A DNA stretch of 64,000 bases from Saprospiraceae bacterium (GTDB taxonomy: Bacteria; Bacteroidota; Bacteroidia; Chitinophagales; Saprospiraceae): the NCBI GenBank assembly GCA_019638385.1, contig JAHBTW010000016.1, positions 1 through 64,000 on the forward strand. Reading direction: 5' to 3'. This document shows positions 9,726 through 17,624 of this stretch, one piece after another (within the stretch, counting starts at the first letter, position 1; the number at the start of each line of letters is the position of its first letter). The notes beneath the pieces are model-generated. The model searched no databases. It saw only the letters and a program-made list of their open reading frames with translations, and had not been told where the DNA came from. Position numbers and translations under genes: made by a program.

Positions 9726-9899
9726 CTATATCTTGATGATTTTTTGAACACGAACCGCACCTGACTTTGTCGTTACCTGAATCACATAAGGGCCTGGTTG
9801 AAAGGCATGTATATTGATGACGGATTGATTTGAAATCATGACTGTTTTGCCAAACATATCCACTATCCGAACTGCAGCAATCTCCTGGGTCGTTGATAT
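9726..9899 (-). pseudogene. C-terminal fragment of a T9SS secreted protein, cut by an insertion sequence
   Basis: Fifty-seven codons on the minus strand read as a T9SS sorting domain: TQEIAAVRIVDMFGKTVMI, then FQPGPYVIQV and VRVQKIIKI before a TAG stop. The frame is open into the inverted repeat of the adjacent insertion sequence, so the upstream part of the gene is gone. No convincing continuation was found on the other side of the element (11148-11266). Confidence 0.75.
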
Positions 9900-9921
9900 G
9901 GGTGTAATTCAAAATGTCGCA
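9899..9921 (+). repeat. Left terminal inverted repeat of the insertion sequence
   Basis: 23 bp, identical to the reverse complement of 11125-11147. The transposase stop codon (9922-9924) abuts it. Confidence 0.9.
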
Positions 9922-10863
9922 TCAGGCAGCATTTTTTAACAGCTTCCTAATGAGTTCGTACCTGTTGTTTTTGTATGCCACCCTCAGTTTTATCATACTG
10001 TCGCATCCGGCGTTTGCCCACCGCTGACCACTTCTTTTCATTCTGACCTGCAACAGTGTTCGGTGAGCAGATTCAATGGCACCACTTCCAATCATCCAGC
10101 CTTTTTGACGGTACTGCAGGTAGTCCATTTGATGTTGATGATTTTCGAGGTAGCCGATTAGTGTCTGGATTTCGTCATTAGAGCCCACTAAAGCCTTGAC
10201 TTCCGTGATAACATCTTTGACCCGGCTATTCAGCAGTGCTTCTTTTTGTTTAGCCATCCACAGGTGCTGGTCTTTGGGAGCTACTGATGCCAGCTTTTCA
10301 CACACGTGGAAAATATCAATTATGTGTGTGGCTTTGTCATATCGCTCGGCAATCCACTGACCAATCCAAGTGGCTCCATCTGTTACAAATATCTTCTTGC
10401 AGGCACTCTCCGGCGGCAACATTTGCTCAAAATTTGTTGTGAAATGGGTGTAATGTCCTCGCTTAGCAACATAATTAGATTCTTTCATCCTCCACCTATG
10501 CTCTTCATTGTCAATAAAATGCTTTGCTTGGAACAACCGCCCTACTTTCGTTTCCTGCCAGCCGTTGTCTGTAAAAACCATAGAGCCGTCGACCATCGCA
10601 TATACTTCTTCACTTTCCTTGCATTGAGCTTCCAACAACCCTTTGCATGGCTCATTCAAAGCGCTTTCATCCAAATTTTCTGCCACGTTTTGACACGTCC
10701 GATATACTTGGCTTTGATTGACGGCTATACCCAACAAAGAAGATATCCGATCGGGTACGTCCCCAAATACTTCCACGCAGCCGAGCTCCGCCAGTTTCTC
10801 TTGTAAAAATGGACTCGTACGCTGACCCAACACTGGCCCACTAAAAGGATGTTTCTTGCTCAC
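9922..10863 (-). CDS. Transposase catalytic part (orfB), ISKra4-like
   Basis: This frame of 313 residues is open upstream of its GTG (10863) and is best read as the continuation of the orfA frame. It has a VDGSMVF segment (first Asp of a DDE triad) about residue 92, FVTDGATWIGQW near 170 (second Asp), IDIFHVCEKL near 195, and GSGAIESAHRTLLQVRMKRS-GQRW near 270 with the last acidic residue. These are the landmarks of ISKra4/UPF0236-related DDE transposases. Upstream of the GTG the same frame reads TRFGIIEV, which fits the usual segment preceding the catalytic domain, so translation probably enters from orfA by a -1 shift at 10896-10902. Confidence 0.85.
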   Translation of the reverse strand: MSKKHPFSGPVLGQRTSPFLQEKLAELGCVEVFGDVPDRISSLLGIAVNQSQVYRTCQNVAENLDESALNEPCKGLLEAQCKESEEVYAMVDGSMVFTDNGWQETKVGRLFQAKHFIDNEEHRWRMKESNYVAKRGHYTHFTTNFEQMLPPESACKKIFVTDGATWIGQWIAERYDKATHIIDIFHVCEKLASVAPKDQHLWMAKQKEALLNSRVKDVITEVKALVGSNDEIQTLIGYLENHQHQMDYLQYRQKGWMIGSGAIESAHRTLLQVRMKRSGQRWANAGCDSMIKLRVAYKNNRYELIRKLLKNAA

Positions 10864-11072
10864 TTCGATAATCCCGAATCGTGTCCGAATTTTGTTTTTT
10901 TTCGACGGTCTTTGCCTACTTCACTTATCTTCCGTTCCATTACCGATCGACCCAAATCCAGCATGATTTGCTCAAAACGCTTCTCAAATTCGTAAAAATC
11001 TTTCTCTTGATCCAACGATTCCAATTCGGGCCAATGCGACAAGGCTAACGATACATATTCTTCTTTGGTCAT
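10860..11072 (-). CDS. Transposase N-terminal part (orfA)
   Basis: The 70-residue frame has the N-terminal helical segment FEQIMLDLGRSVMERKI, typical of the start of ISKra4-type transposases. It ends with TGA overlapping the GTG of orfB. The zero frame contains A_AAA_AAA (10902 down to 10896 on the minus strand, within an A8 run), a canonical -1 slippery heptamer. Slippage there joins it to orfB and gives a single protein of about 383 residues. Confidence 0.75.
   Translation of the reverse strand: MTKEEYVSLALSHWPELESLDQEKDFYEFEKRFEQIMLDLGRSVMERKISEVGKDRRKKTKFGHDSGLSK
10895..10902 (-). promoter_or_regulatory. Candidate -1 ribosomal frameshift site in the transposase
   Basis: An A8 run in the orfA frame reads CGA-AAA-AAA-ACA, giving the slippery heptamer A_AAA_AAA. 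The -1 frame after it encodes IRTRFGIIEVSKKHPF and runs into orfB. No clear downstream pseudoknot was worked out. Confidence 0.6.
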
Positions 11073-11124
11073 CTTTTATCAATGTGATTTTAGTGCTCAG
11101 CTAAGGTACAAATTCTTTACACAG

Positions 11125-11147
11125 TGCGACATTTTGAATTACACCCA
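11125..11147 (-). repeat. Right terminal inverted repeat of the insertion sequence
   Basis: 23 bp, exact inverted copy of 9899-9921. Confidence 0.9.
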
Positions 11148-11266
11148 GTGAGATGCTACATTCGTTTACTACTATGCTATCAGCGGTACAATTTGATATC
11201 CCCCTGCTTTGTAAGAAAAATTGCTTTTCTTTGTTTCGCTAAGAATCGAGCACTAAATATTATTTC

Positions 11267-13126
11267 ATGAGCAAATTAACCATCAAAAGCGGAAAATCCG
11301 AACTGAAACTGCACAAAAGCACCACTTTGGTGGGCCTCAAAACCGAAGGCGAAACGGCGGATCAGGATTTTGTAAATAGTGAAGTGTATAAAAACCTCGG
11401 CGGATTCAGCGTGGTAACCTTGAACACGGAGGGCGAAACCGTGGATGACAAATTGGACGAGGTGCGCCAATTGGACGAGGTGGAAACCGGCGCGCACGTT
11501 TATTTTGCAGAGGGCAGCAACCGACCCTTAGTGGCCACCGGCGAGATTTTTATCACCTTTCAACAAGGGGTGAGCGAAGCCGAACAGGCCGTTGTGCTGG
11601 ACGAGTTTCACTTAGAACTGACCGAGCGCCGCGGCCAGGATCGCATCGCCGCCAAAGTCACCCCGCAATCGCCCAACCCGCTCAAGGTAGCCGCTGCTTT
11701 GCAGGCCATTTCGTTGGTGAAATTTGCCGAACCCGACCTGGATACCGTCCTCGACGAATACTTCACGCCGCCTGCCGACAACCTGCTGGGGCAGCAATGG
11801 CACTTGGTCAATTCCGGCGCGCTGCCCGACACCAATTACCCGCTGCGCAAAGGCGCCGACGCCAAAGTGCTGGATGCCTGGCGCCGGCTCGGCAGCACGG
11901 GGGCTGCCAATGTGGTTATCGCTGTGATAGACAACGGATTCGACACCACCCATCCCGATCTCAAAGACAAAATATTCAAGCCCTACGATTTGTGGAATCA
12001 GTCCACCCTGCTCTTGCAGGGCGATGTCCGCTATGCGCACGGTACGCCCTGCGCCGGTATTGCCATCGCAGCCGCCAACGGACAGGGCATTGTAGGCGTG
12101 GCGCCGAATGCCCAATTCATGCCGATCAGCGGCACTTCTTACGCCCTGCGCGCTACCGAGCAGATGTTTGATTATTGCATCAACAACGGCGCCGACATCA
12201 TCAGTTGCAGTTGGGGCGCTACCGATGCAGCCTTCGCACTCGGCCCTGATAAAGAAAACGCCATAGCCAAAGCGGCCCGGCAGGGGCGTGGCGGCAAGGG
12301 CTGCGTCATTCTGTTTGCCACCGGCAACGAAGACTTAGACTACATCAATTTCTACGCAGCCCATCCCGACGTGATCGCCGTAGCCGCGAGTACCAGCCGC
12401 GACGAGCACGCCGGCTACTCCAACCGGGGCCGGCAGGTGTCGGTATGTGCGCCCTCCAATGGCGACTGGCCCGTCATCAGTACCCGCGCCTGGTGGGATC
12501 CCGGCGTGACGGGCGAAGTGGGCAATTACAAATACTGGCGCGACGGGGTGTCAAGGGGGCAGTATTACAAACATTTCGGCGGCACCTCCGCCTCCACGCC
12601 TTTGGTGGCCGGCGTGTGTGCGCTCATGCTGTCGGCCAATCCCGACCTGACGGCCAAAGAGGTAAAAGAAATCTTGCAAAGCACGGCCGATAAAATCGGC
12701 GCTCCTTCGGAATACACCAACGGGCACTCTGTCAAGTACGGCTACGGCCGCGTGAATGCCGACCGCGCCGTAGCAGAGGCCATTCGCCGCCGCGATGCTG
12801 CCAAAGCGCCGGTCGTGGAAGTGCCCGCTGCGGTGAGTTCGGGCAAGGGCTTATTCCGTTTCGATGTGCGCCGGCAAGCTGCCGAAGGCTGGGGCGTGCA
12901 GGTGGGCGTTTATTACGATTACGGCAACGTACTCATTCAGGCGGAGCGCCTGCAAAGTCAGTTTGGGCAACCGGCCATTGTACACATCAGCGAGTTGCAG
13001 GGCAAAACGGCGTATCGCGTTGTGCTCGGTGCGCTCAAATCCGTGAACGAGGCCAAAGCCCTCGCAGAGCGCATGAAAACAGCCGGGATAAACGGCTTTG
13101 CCAAAAATCTCAAGGATTTAGCATAG
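11267..13126 (+). CDS. Subtilisin-like serine peptidase (S8) with C-terminal SPOR domain
   Basis: The 619-residue protein has the full S8 triad: Asp222 in VIAVIDNGFD, His258 in YAHGTPCAG and Ser441 in GGTSASTPLVAG. Residues 1-165 resemble an inhibitor-like prodomain (GEIFITFQQGVSEAEQAVV). The last 75 residues (VQVGVYYDYGNVLIQAERL through YRVVLGALKSVNEAKAL) look like a SPOR domain, which binds denuded peptidoglycan. No signal peptide is visible at the N-terminus (MSKLTIKSGKSELKL), which is odd for a SPOR protein; a leaderless export route or a cytoplasmic role is possible. It is a single-gene unit followed by a heptamer array. Confidence 0.88.
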   Translation: MSKLTIKSGKSELKLHKSTTLVGLKTEGETADQDFVNSEVYKNLGGFSVVTLNTEGETVDDKLDEVRQLDEVETGAHVYFAEGSNRPLVATGEIFITFQQGVSEAEQAVVLDEFHLELTERRGQDRIAAKVTPQSPNPLKVAAALQAISLVKFAEPDLDTVLDEYFTPPADNLLGQQWHLVNSGALPDTNYPLRKGADAKVLDAWRRLGSTGAANVVIAVIDNGFDTTHPDLKDKIFKPYDLWNQSTLLLQGDVRYAHGTPCAGIAIAAANGQGIVGVAPNAQFMPISGTSYALRATEQMFDYCINNGADIISCSWGATDAAFALGPDKENAIAKAARQGRGGKGCVILFATGNEDLDYINFYAAHPDVIAVAASTSRDEHAGYSNRGRQVSVCAPSNGDWPVISTRAWWDPGVTGEVGNYKYWRDGVSRGQYYKHFGGTSASTPLVAGVCALMLSANPDLTAKEVKEILQSTADKIGAPSEYTNGHSVKYGYGRVNADRAVAEAIRRRDAAKAPVVEVPAAVSSGKGLFRFDVRRQAAEGWGVQVGVYYDYGNVLIQAERLQSQFGQPAIVHISELQGKTAYRVVLGALKSVNEAKALAERMKTAGINGFAKNLKDLA

Positions 13127-13131
13127 TAAAA

Positions 13132-13194
13132 GCTACGAGCTGTGAGCTACGAGCTACGAGTCTGCCCGATTCGTAGCTCGCGGCTCGAAGCTAC
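13132..13194. repeat. Inverted array of AGCTACG-type heptamers
   Basis: Downstream of the subtilase are AGCTACG-AGCTGTG-AGCTACG-AGCTACG, then a 16-bp spacer, then AGCTCGC-GGCTCGA-AGCTACT. The units keep a 7-bp phase and the two arms can pair (GAGCTACGA with TCGTAGCTC). It may act as a bidirectional transcript end, but there is no U-tract. Confidence 0.65.
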
Positions 13195-13215
13195 TTCGTC
13201 CTACATGGATTTTCC

Positions 13216-13223
13216 TACCTTTG
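13216..13223 (+). promoter_or_regulatory. -7 promoter element upstream of the GT39 gene
   Basis: TACCTTTG matches TAnnTTTG and lies 23 bp before the ATG at 13246. No clear -33 TTG is seen at the right distance. Confidence 0.5.
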
Positions 13224-13245
13224 CCGCGCACCAAGGCGCATCACA

Positions 13246-14952
13246 ATGATATCCATTGTACCCCCTCATACCGGAAAACAGGAGAGAAACAATCTGCTAT
13301 GGCTCGTTGGGGCCTGGGCAGCGCTCAATATTGTACAGGCATCTTTCAGCGCGCTCACGGAAGATGAAGCCTACTATTGGATGTACAGCAACTACCCCGA
13401 CTGGGGCTATTTCGATCACCCGCCTATGATCGCCCTGTTTATATTGGCGGGCAAGTGGGTCGGCGGCGAGTTGGGGGTGCGGTTGCTGTCTGTGCTGGCG
13501 CAGGTGGGGTCTTTGTTGTTGTTGTGGCGATTGGCCAAAGAGCAATGGCCGGGTGCGCACAAGCCGGTGTTATTTTTCGGCATTGCATTTTCCATTCTCA
13601 TTTTTCAGGTGTATGGGTTCATCGCCACGCCCGATTCGCCTCTGCTGTTTTTTGCGGCGGCGTTTTTGTACGTCTATCGGCGATTTTTGCAAGAGGCCGA
13701 TTGGCGGTACACGGTGGCATTGGGCATCATCAGCGCATGCCTGTTGTACAGCAAGTACCACGGAGTATTGCTCATCGGGTTCACGGTGTTGTCCAATCCG
13801 GCGCTGTTGCGCAAAGGGCGTTTGTATGTGGCCGGACTCATCGGACTGGTTTTGTTTTTTCCGCACCTCTACTGGCAATACGTCAATGACTTTCCCTCCT
13901 TCCGCTATCATTTGCTGGAGCGCACACAGCAGTTCAAGTGGTGGTATGTGAGCGAGTTTTTGCTCAATATGTTTCTGGTTTACAACCCTTTCGTGTGGCC
14001 TCATGCCTTGCGGGCCTTGCGGCGCACCGATTGGAAAGACCCCTTTGCACGGACGCTGGCCGTAAACTTCGCCGGGTTTCTGCTCTTCTTTTTCATCTCT
14101 ACTTTCCGGGGGCATGTGCAGCCGCAATGGACGGTGATCGCCGCTGTGCCCATGCTGCTCATGGTGTATGCTGCCGCTTTCGGCGAAGCGCGCCGGGAGC
14201 GCTACCTCTTGCGGGTGACGATGGTGGTAATGGCCTTGGTGTTGATCCCCCGGCTGTTTTTGATGGGAGAATGGCTGCCCCTGCCCAATCAGTTTTTCCG
14301 ACCCAGGGCTTTTACGGAACAGGTGCAGGAATTGGCCGCCGGGAAAAAAGTGGCCTTCAGCCGCTCGTATCAGCGGGCATCGTTGTACGCATTTTACACC
14401 GGCGAACCGGTGGTGTTTTCCGCCGGCACGTACAAGAGCCGCCGCAGTCAGTTCGATCTTTGGGATTTAGAGGAGCAAATGCACCAGCAACCCGTGCTGT
14501 GGCTCGGCGGGCAGTCGCACCCGGAGAAAAAATTCTTCACGCTGGCGCGCGACACCTTTACCTACACGGAGATAGACACGTTTTATGCTTTTTATAAGGT
14601 ACAACCTGTGGCCGGTCCGCTACCCGCAGAGGCCGAACCGGGTGTGACCATAACGACCCGCCTGACCCTGCGCAATCCGTATCCGTATCCCCTCAATCTT
14701 GACGCTGTGACCGGGCTTAACATCATGGCCTGCTGGATGGACGGCAAGAATCTGGCCGCATTGACGCCGTTGAACATCTCGCTGCCGGCCCTGCCGCCCG
14801 GAGCGGAGGCGCCCATTCCGGTCAAATTTGACATTCCCGCCGAGCTGCCGCCGGCCCGGTATCGCGTGGGGTTTGCTTTTCAGTATAAAGATATTATGCC
14901 GTTCCCTGTGGGGAATTGGCAGGAGGTGGAGGTGTTTTCCAGTAGGCGGTAG
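13246..14952 (+). CDS. GT39/ArnT-like membrane glycosyltransferase
   Basis: The 568-residue protein has about ten hydrophobic segments. Its first periplasmic loop has the catalytic-type acidic motif LTEDEAYYWMYS followed by WGYFDHPP, characteristic of ArnT/PMT-type (GT39/GT83) enzymes that move sugars from polyprenyl-phosphate donors to lipids or proteins in the periplasm. A soluble C-terminal part of about 110 residues (TTRLTLRNPYPYPLNL...) has an immunoglobulin-like, strand-rich look. The acceptor is unknown. A second GT39 gene and a polyprenyl-phosphate glycosyltransferase follow, which supports a shared periplasmic glycosylation pathway. Confidence 0.85.
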   Translation: MISIVPPHTGKQERNNLLWLVGAWAALNIVQASFSALTEDEAYYWMYSNYPDWGYFDHPPMIALFILAGKWVGGELGVRLLSVLAQVGSLLLLWRLAKEQWPGAHKPVLFFGIAFSILIFQVYGFIATPDSPLLFFAAAFLYVYRRFLQEADWRYTVALGIISACLLYSKYHGVLLIGFTVLSNPALLRKGRLYVAGLIGLVLFFPHLYWQYVNDFPSFRYHLLERTQQFKWWYVSEFLLNMFLVYNPFVWPHALRALRRTDWKDPFARTLAVNFAGFLLFFFISTFRGHVQPQWTVIAAVPMLLMVYAAAFGEARRERYLLRVTMVVMALVLIPRLFLMGEWLPLPNQFFRPRAFTEQVQELAAGKKVAFSRSYQRASLYAFYTGEPVVFSAGTYKSRRSQFDLWDLEEQMHQQPVLWLGGQSHPEKKFFTLARDTFTYTEIDTFYAFYKVQPVAGPLPAEAEPGVTITTRLTLRNPYPYPLNLDAVTGLNIMACWMDGKNLAALTPLNISLPALPPGAEAPIPVKFDIPAELPPARYRVGFAFQYKDIMPFPVGNWQEVEVFSSRR

Positions 14953-15036
14953 GCAGTAGGCGGTAGGCAGTCTGTACCGCATACCGCCTACTGCCTACCG
15001 CCCACCGCCTACTGCTGACCGCCTACCGCCTACCGG
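14942..15036. repeat. Inverted array of 7-bp units (GTAGGCG/GTAGGCA versus CCGCCTA/CTGCCTA)
   Basis: Reading from 14942, fourteen consecutive heptamers stay in phase: GTAGGCG, GTAGGCA, GTAGGCG, GTAGGCA, GTCTGTA, CCGCATA, CCGCCTA, CTGCCTA, CCGCCCA, CCGCCTA, CTGCTGA, CCGCCTA, CCGCCTA, CCGGCAG. The first four are the inverse of the later ones, so the array can fold as a long hairpin. Its start overlaps the stop of the preceding gene. Confidence 0.85.
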
Positions 15037-15068
15037 CAGGATTACATGAACACAGCGATTTAAAACCA

Positions 15069-16673
15069 ATGAACACACAGCCGAACCGTACGCATCGCTT
15101 TCTCTACGTCGCCGCATTGGCGCTGCTGCCGGCGGCATTGCTCATCCATCTGGGCCTGATGACGTTCATTGACGATGAAGCCATCCGCTCTTTGGTGGCC
15201 TTAGAAATGAAGCTCTCCGGCAACTACGTCACGCCCACGCTCAACGGCGAATATTACTACAACAAACCGCCCCTGTACAACTGGATACTACTGGCATTTT
15301 TTTCCATGGCCGGCGCCTTCAACGAATTCACGGCGCGCATCCCTACTCTGCTGAGTTTATGCGGCTACGCGGCCACAGTCTTTTTTGTATTCAAACCCAA
15401 ATACGGTACGCGCATCGCTTTTCTCAACGCCTTTGTACTCATCACCTGTGGGCGCATCTTGTTTTGGGATTCCATTCTGGGGCTGATTGACATCTGCTTT
15501 TCCTGGGTCATGTTCGGGCTGTTTATGGTGGTATATCACACCTTCCGAAAAGGCAATTTCCTCCAACTGTTTTTGCTCAGCTACCTGCTCACGGCGGTGG
15601 GCTTCCTCATGAAAGGACTGCCGGCATTGGTGTTTCAGGCATTTACGCTGTCGGCGTATTTTTTGTACAAGGGGCAGTTCCGGCGTTTGTTTTCGGCGGG
15701 GCATTTTCTGGGCATCGGGTTGCTGGCTTTGATAGTGGGTAGTTATTATTTGGTTTACCACCAATACAATGAGCTCGGCAATGTATTCGCCACGCTGTTC
15801 GACGAGTCGCTCAAGCGCACGGGCGTTCGTTTCGGGGTGTGGCGCACGGTGTTGCAAATCGCTTCTTTCCCGCTGGAAATGCTGTACCACTTCCTGCCCT
15901 GGTCGCTGATGATATTGTATTTCCTGCGGCGGGGCATTCGCCGGCAAATCCTGCAAGACGATTTCATCACCTTCAACCTCATTGTGTTCGGGGCCAATAT
16001 CATTGTGTATTGGACCTCCCCGGAGGTGTATCCGCGCTACCTGCTCATGCTGGCGCCGCTGCTGTTTTCGGCCTTTCTGTACCTCCACGACGACCATGCC
16101 GAGCGGCGTTCCCCGGCCTGGCGCATCATCAACGGCGTGTTTTTTGCCTTTCTGCTGCTCATTGTGGCGGGCAGTGTGGCGCCGGTCTTTCTGGAGCGCA
16201 CGCAGCAGGCGCCGGGTTTGTATTTCAAAACGGCCTTTTTGGCGCTCGGCAGCATCGGACTGACAATAGTGTATTGGCGGCAAAAGGCACAGCGCCTGTC
16301 GGTGATGGTGGTAGCGCTGCTGTTGGTGCGCGTGGGGTTCAACTGGTTTGTGCTGCCCGACCGCAACGGCGAAGACTGGGGCAATCGCTGCCGGGAATCT
16401 ACCATGGAGGCGGGGCTGAAATTCCGCGATCAACCCATGTATATATATGGTGAGACGGAATTGCAAATGACCAATGCCTTTTACCTCACCAATGCCCGGC
16501 AGCAGATTGTGACGCGCGCCCGGCCTCCGCTCGATTCTTCCGCCATTTTCATCATACATCCCGGCATGTACCCCGACCTTCCCTACCAAAAAGTGGGCGA
16601 GATAAAATACCGGCACGGGCAGGGCGTACTCGACCTGGGCATATTGCAACACTCATCTGAAAACAAAGAATAA
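15069..16673 (+). CDS. GT39-family membrane glycosyltransferase
   Basis: The 534-residue protein has many membrane segments. The first loop carries FIDDEAIRSLVALEMKLSG followed by GEYYYNKPPLYNW, the standard signature of PMT_2/ArnT-like enzymes (acidic pair plus KPP). It is expected to use a polyprenyl-phosphate sugar on the periplasmic side. Its stop codon directly abuts the ATG of the GT2 gene at 16674, so the two are translationally linked; the GT2 enzyme probably makes the donor used here. Confidence 0.87.
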   Translation: MNTQPNRTHRFLYVAALALLPAALLIHLGLMTFIDDEAIRSLVALEMKLSGNYVTPTLNGEYYYNKPPLYNWILLAFFSMAGAFNEFTARIPTLLSLCGYAATVFFVFKPKYGTRIAFLNAFVLITCGRILFWDSILGLIDICFSWVMFGLFMVVYHTFRKGNFLQLFLLSYLLTAVGFLMKGLPALVFQAFTLSAYFLYKGQFRRLFSAGHFLGIGLLALIVGSYYLVYHQYNELGNVFATLFDESLKRTGVRFGVWRTVLQIASFPLEMLYHFLPWSLMILYFLRRGIRRQILQDDFITFNLIVFGANIIVYWTSPEVYPRYLLMLAPLLFSAFLYLHDDHAERRSPAWRIINGVFFAFLLLIVAGSVAPVFLERTQQAPGLYFKTAFLALGSIGLTIVYWRQKAQRLSVMVVALLLVRVGFNWFVLPDRNGEDWGNRCRESTMEAGLKFRDQPMYIYGETELQMTNAFYLTNARQQIVTRARPPLDSSAIFIIHPGMYPDLPYQKVGEIKYRHGQGVLDLGILQHSSENKE

Positions 16674-17621
16674 ATGTCGCCGCTACTATCTGTTGTCGTT
16701 ACGGTTTACAACGAAGAAGAAAACGTCGGACCTTTGCTCGCCCAACTCCACGCCGCGCTAAAAGACATGGATTATGAAATCATCTATGTGGATGACGGCT
16801 CCCGCGACGGCACGCTCGCCGCGCTGCAATCGGCCTCGCACCCCCGCCTGCAAGTGGTGGAGTTGCGAAAAAATTTCGGCCAAAGCCTCGCCCTCATGGC
16901 CGGCATAGACACCGCCCGCGGCGAGTACATTGCCACCATGGACGGCGACCTGCAAAACGACCCTTCCGATATTCCGGCCATGCTCCGGTTGGCGCAGTCG
17001 GGCCATTGGGATATGGTGGCCGGCAATCGCGCGCAGCGGCAAGACAAAGTACTGCTGCGCAAAATCCCCAGCGCCATTGCCAATTACCTCATCCGACAGC
17101 TCAGCGGCGTACACCTCAAAGACTACGGCTGCGCGCTCAAGGTGTTCCATGCCGACCTCGCCAAAGAACTCGGTCTGTACGGCGAGTTGCACCGCTTCAT
17201 TCCCGTGCTGGCCAGTCTGGAAGGCGCGCGCATCACACAAGTGGACGTGAAGCACCATCCGCGCATCGCGGGCCGCTCCAAATACGGGCTGGGCCGCACC
17301 TTCAAAGTGATAAGCGATCTGCTGCTCATGGTGTTTTTCAAACGCTACCTGCAAAAACCCATGCACTTGTTCGGCAATGCCGGGGTGCTGCTGTTCGGTC
17401 TCGGGCTGGCCATCAATGTTTACCTCGGTATTTTGAAAATACTCGGCAACGACATTTGGGGCAAACCCCTGCTCATACTGGGCCTTATGCTCGTGCTCGC
17501 GGGCATACAACTCGTCACCATCGGCATCATTGTAGAAATACAGATGCGCACCTACTTCGAGTCGCAACAAAAAAAGCCCTACAAGATTCGCCGCATCCAT
17601 CGCCATTCAAACCCTGCCTGA
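16674..17621 (+). CDS. GT2 polyprenyl-phosphate glycosyltransferase (DPM1/GtrB-like)
   Basis: The 315-residue protein has a GT2 start (LLSVVVTVYNEEENVGPLL), the nucleotide-binding VDDGSRDGT near residue 40, and the catalytic/metal DGDLQNDP near residue 90. Two hydrophobic segments at about residues 233-258 and 270-290 anchor it, as in GtrB. It transfers a sugar from a nucleotide donor to undecaprenyl phosphate at the cytoplasmic face. It is coupled to the GT39 gene upstream (0 bp) and the Nramp-like gene downstream (3 bp). Confidence 0.9.
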   Translation: MSPLLSVVVTVYNEEENVGPLLAQLHAALKDMDYEIIYVDDGSRDGTLAALQSASHPRLQVVELRKNFGQSLALMAGIDTARGEYIATMDGDLQNDPSDIPAMLRLAQSGHWDMVAGNRAQRQDKVLLRKIPSAIANYLIRQLSGVHLKDYGCALKVFHADLAKELGLYGELHRFIPVLASLEGARITQVDVKHHPRIAGRSKYGLGRTFKVISDLLLMVFFKRYLQKPMHLFGNAGVLLFGLGLAINVYLGILKILGNDIWGKPLLILGLMLVLAGIQLVTIGIIVEIQMRTYFESQQKKPYKIRRIHRHSNPA

Positions 17622-17624
17622 GCC

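Larger units (their letters stand above)
9899..11147 (-). mobile_element. ISKra4-like insertion sequence, about 1.25 kb
   Basis: The element is bounded by a perfect 23-bp terminal inverted repeat (9899-9921 and 11125-11147, outer end TGGGTGTAATTC). It encodes a transposase in two overlapping frames on the minus strand. The left end lies inside a T9SS gene remnant. No matching target-site duplication is visible (left flank ...GTTGATA, right flank GTGAGAT...), so either the target was not duplicated or the flanks have recombined since insertion. Family assignment is from the transposase C-terminus. Confidence 0.85.

Noticed and set aside
9892..11155. Target-site duplication of the insertion sequence
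   Set aside because: Flanks next to the 23-bp repeats do not match at any length from 3 to 10 bp.
15357..16652. Open frame of 431 codons on the minus strand
   Set aside because: It mirrors the GT39 gene and is rich in Gln/His/Arg from antisense codons; no domain.
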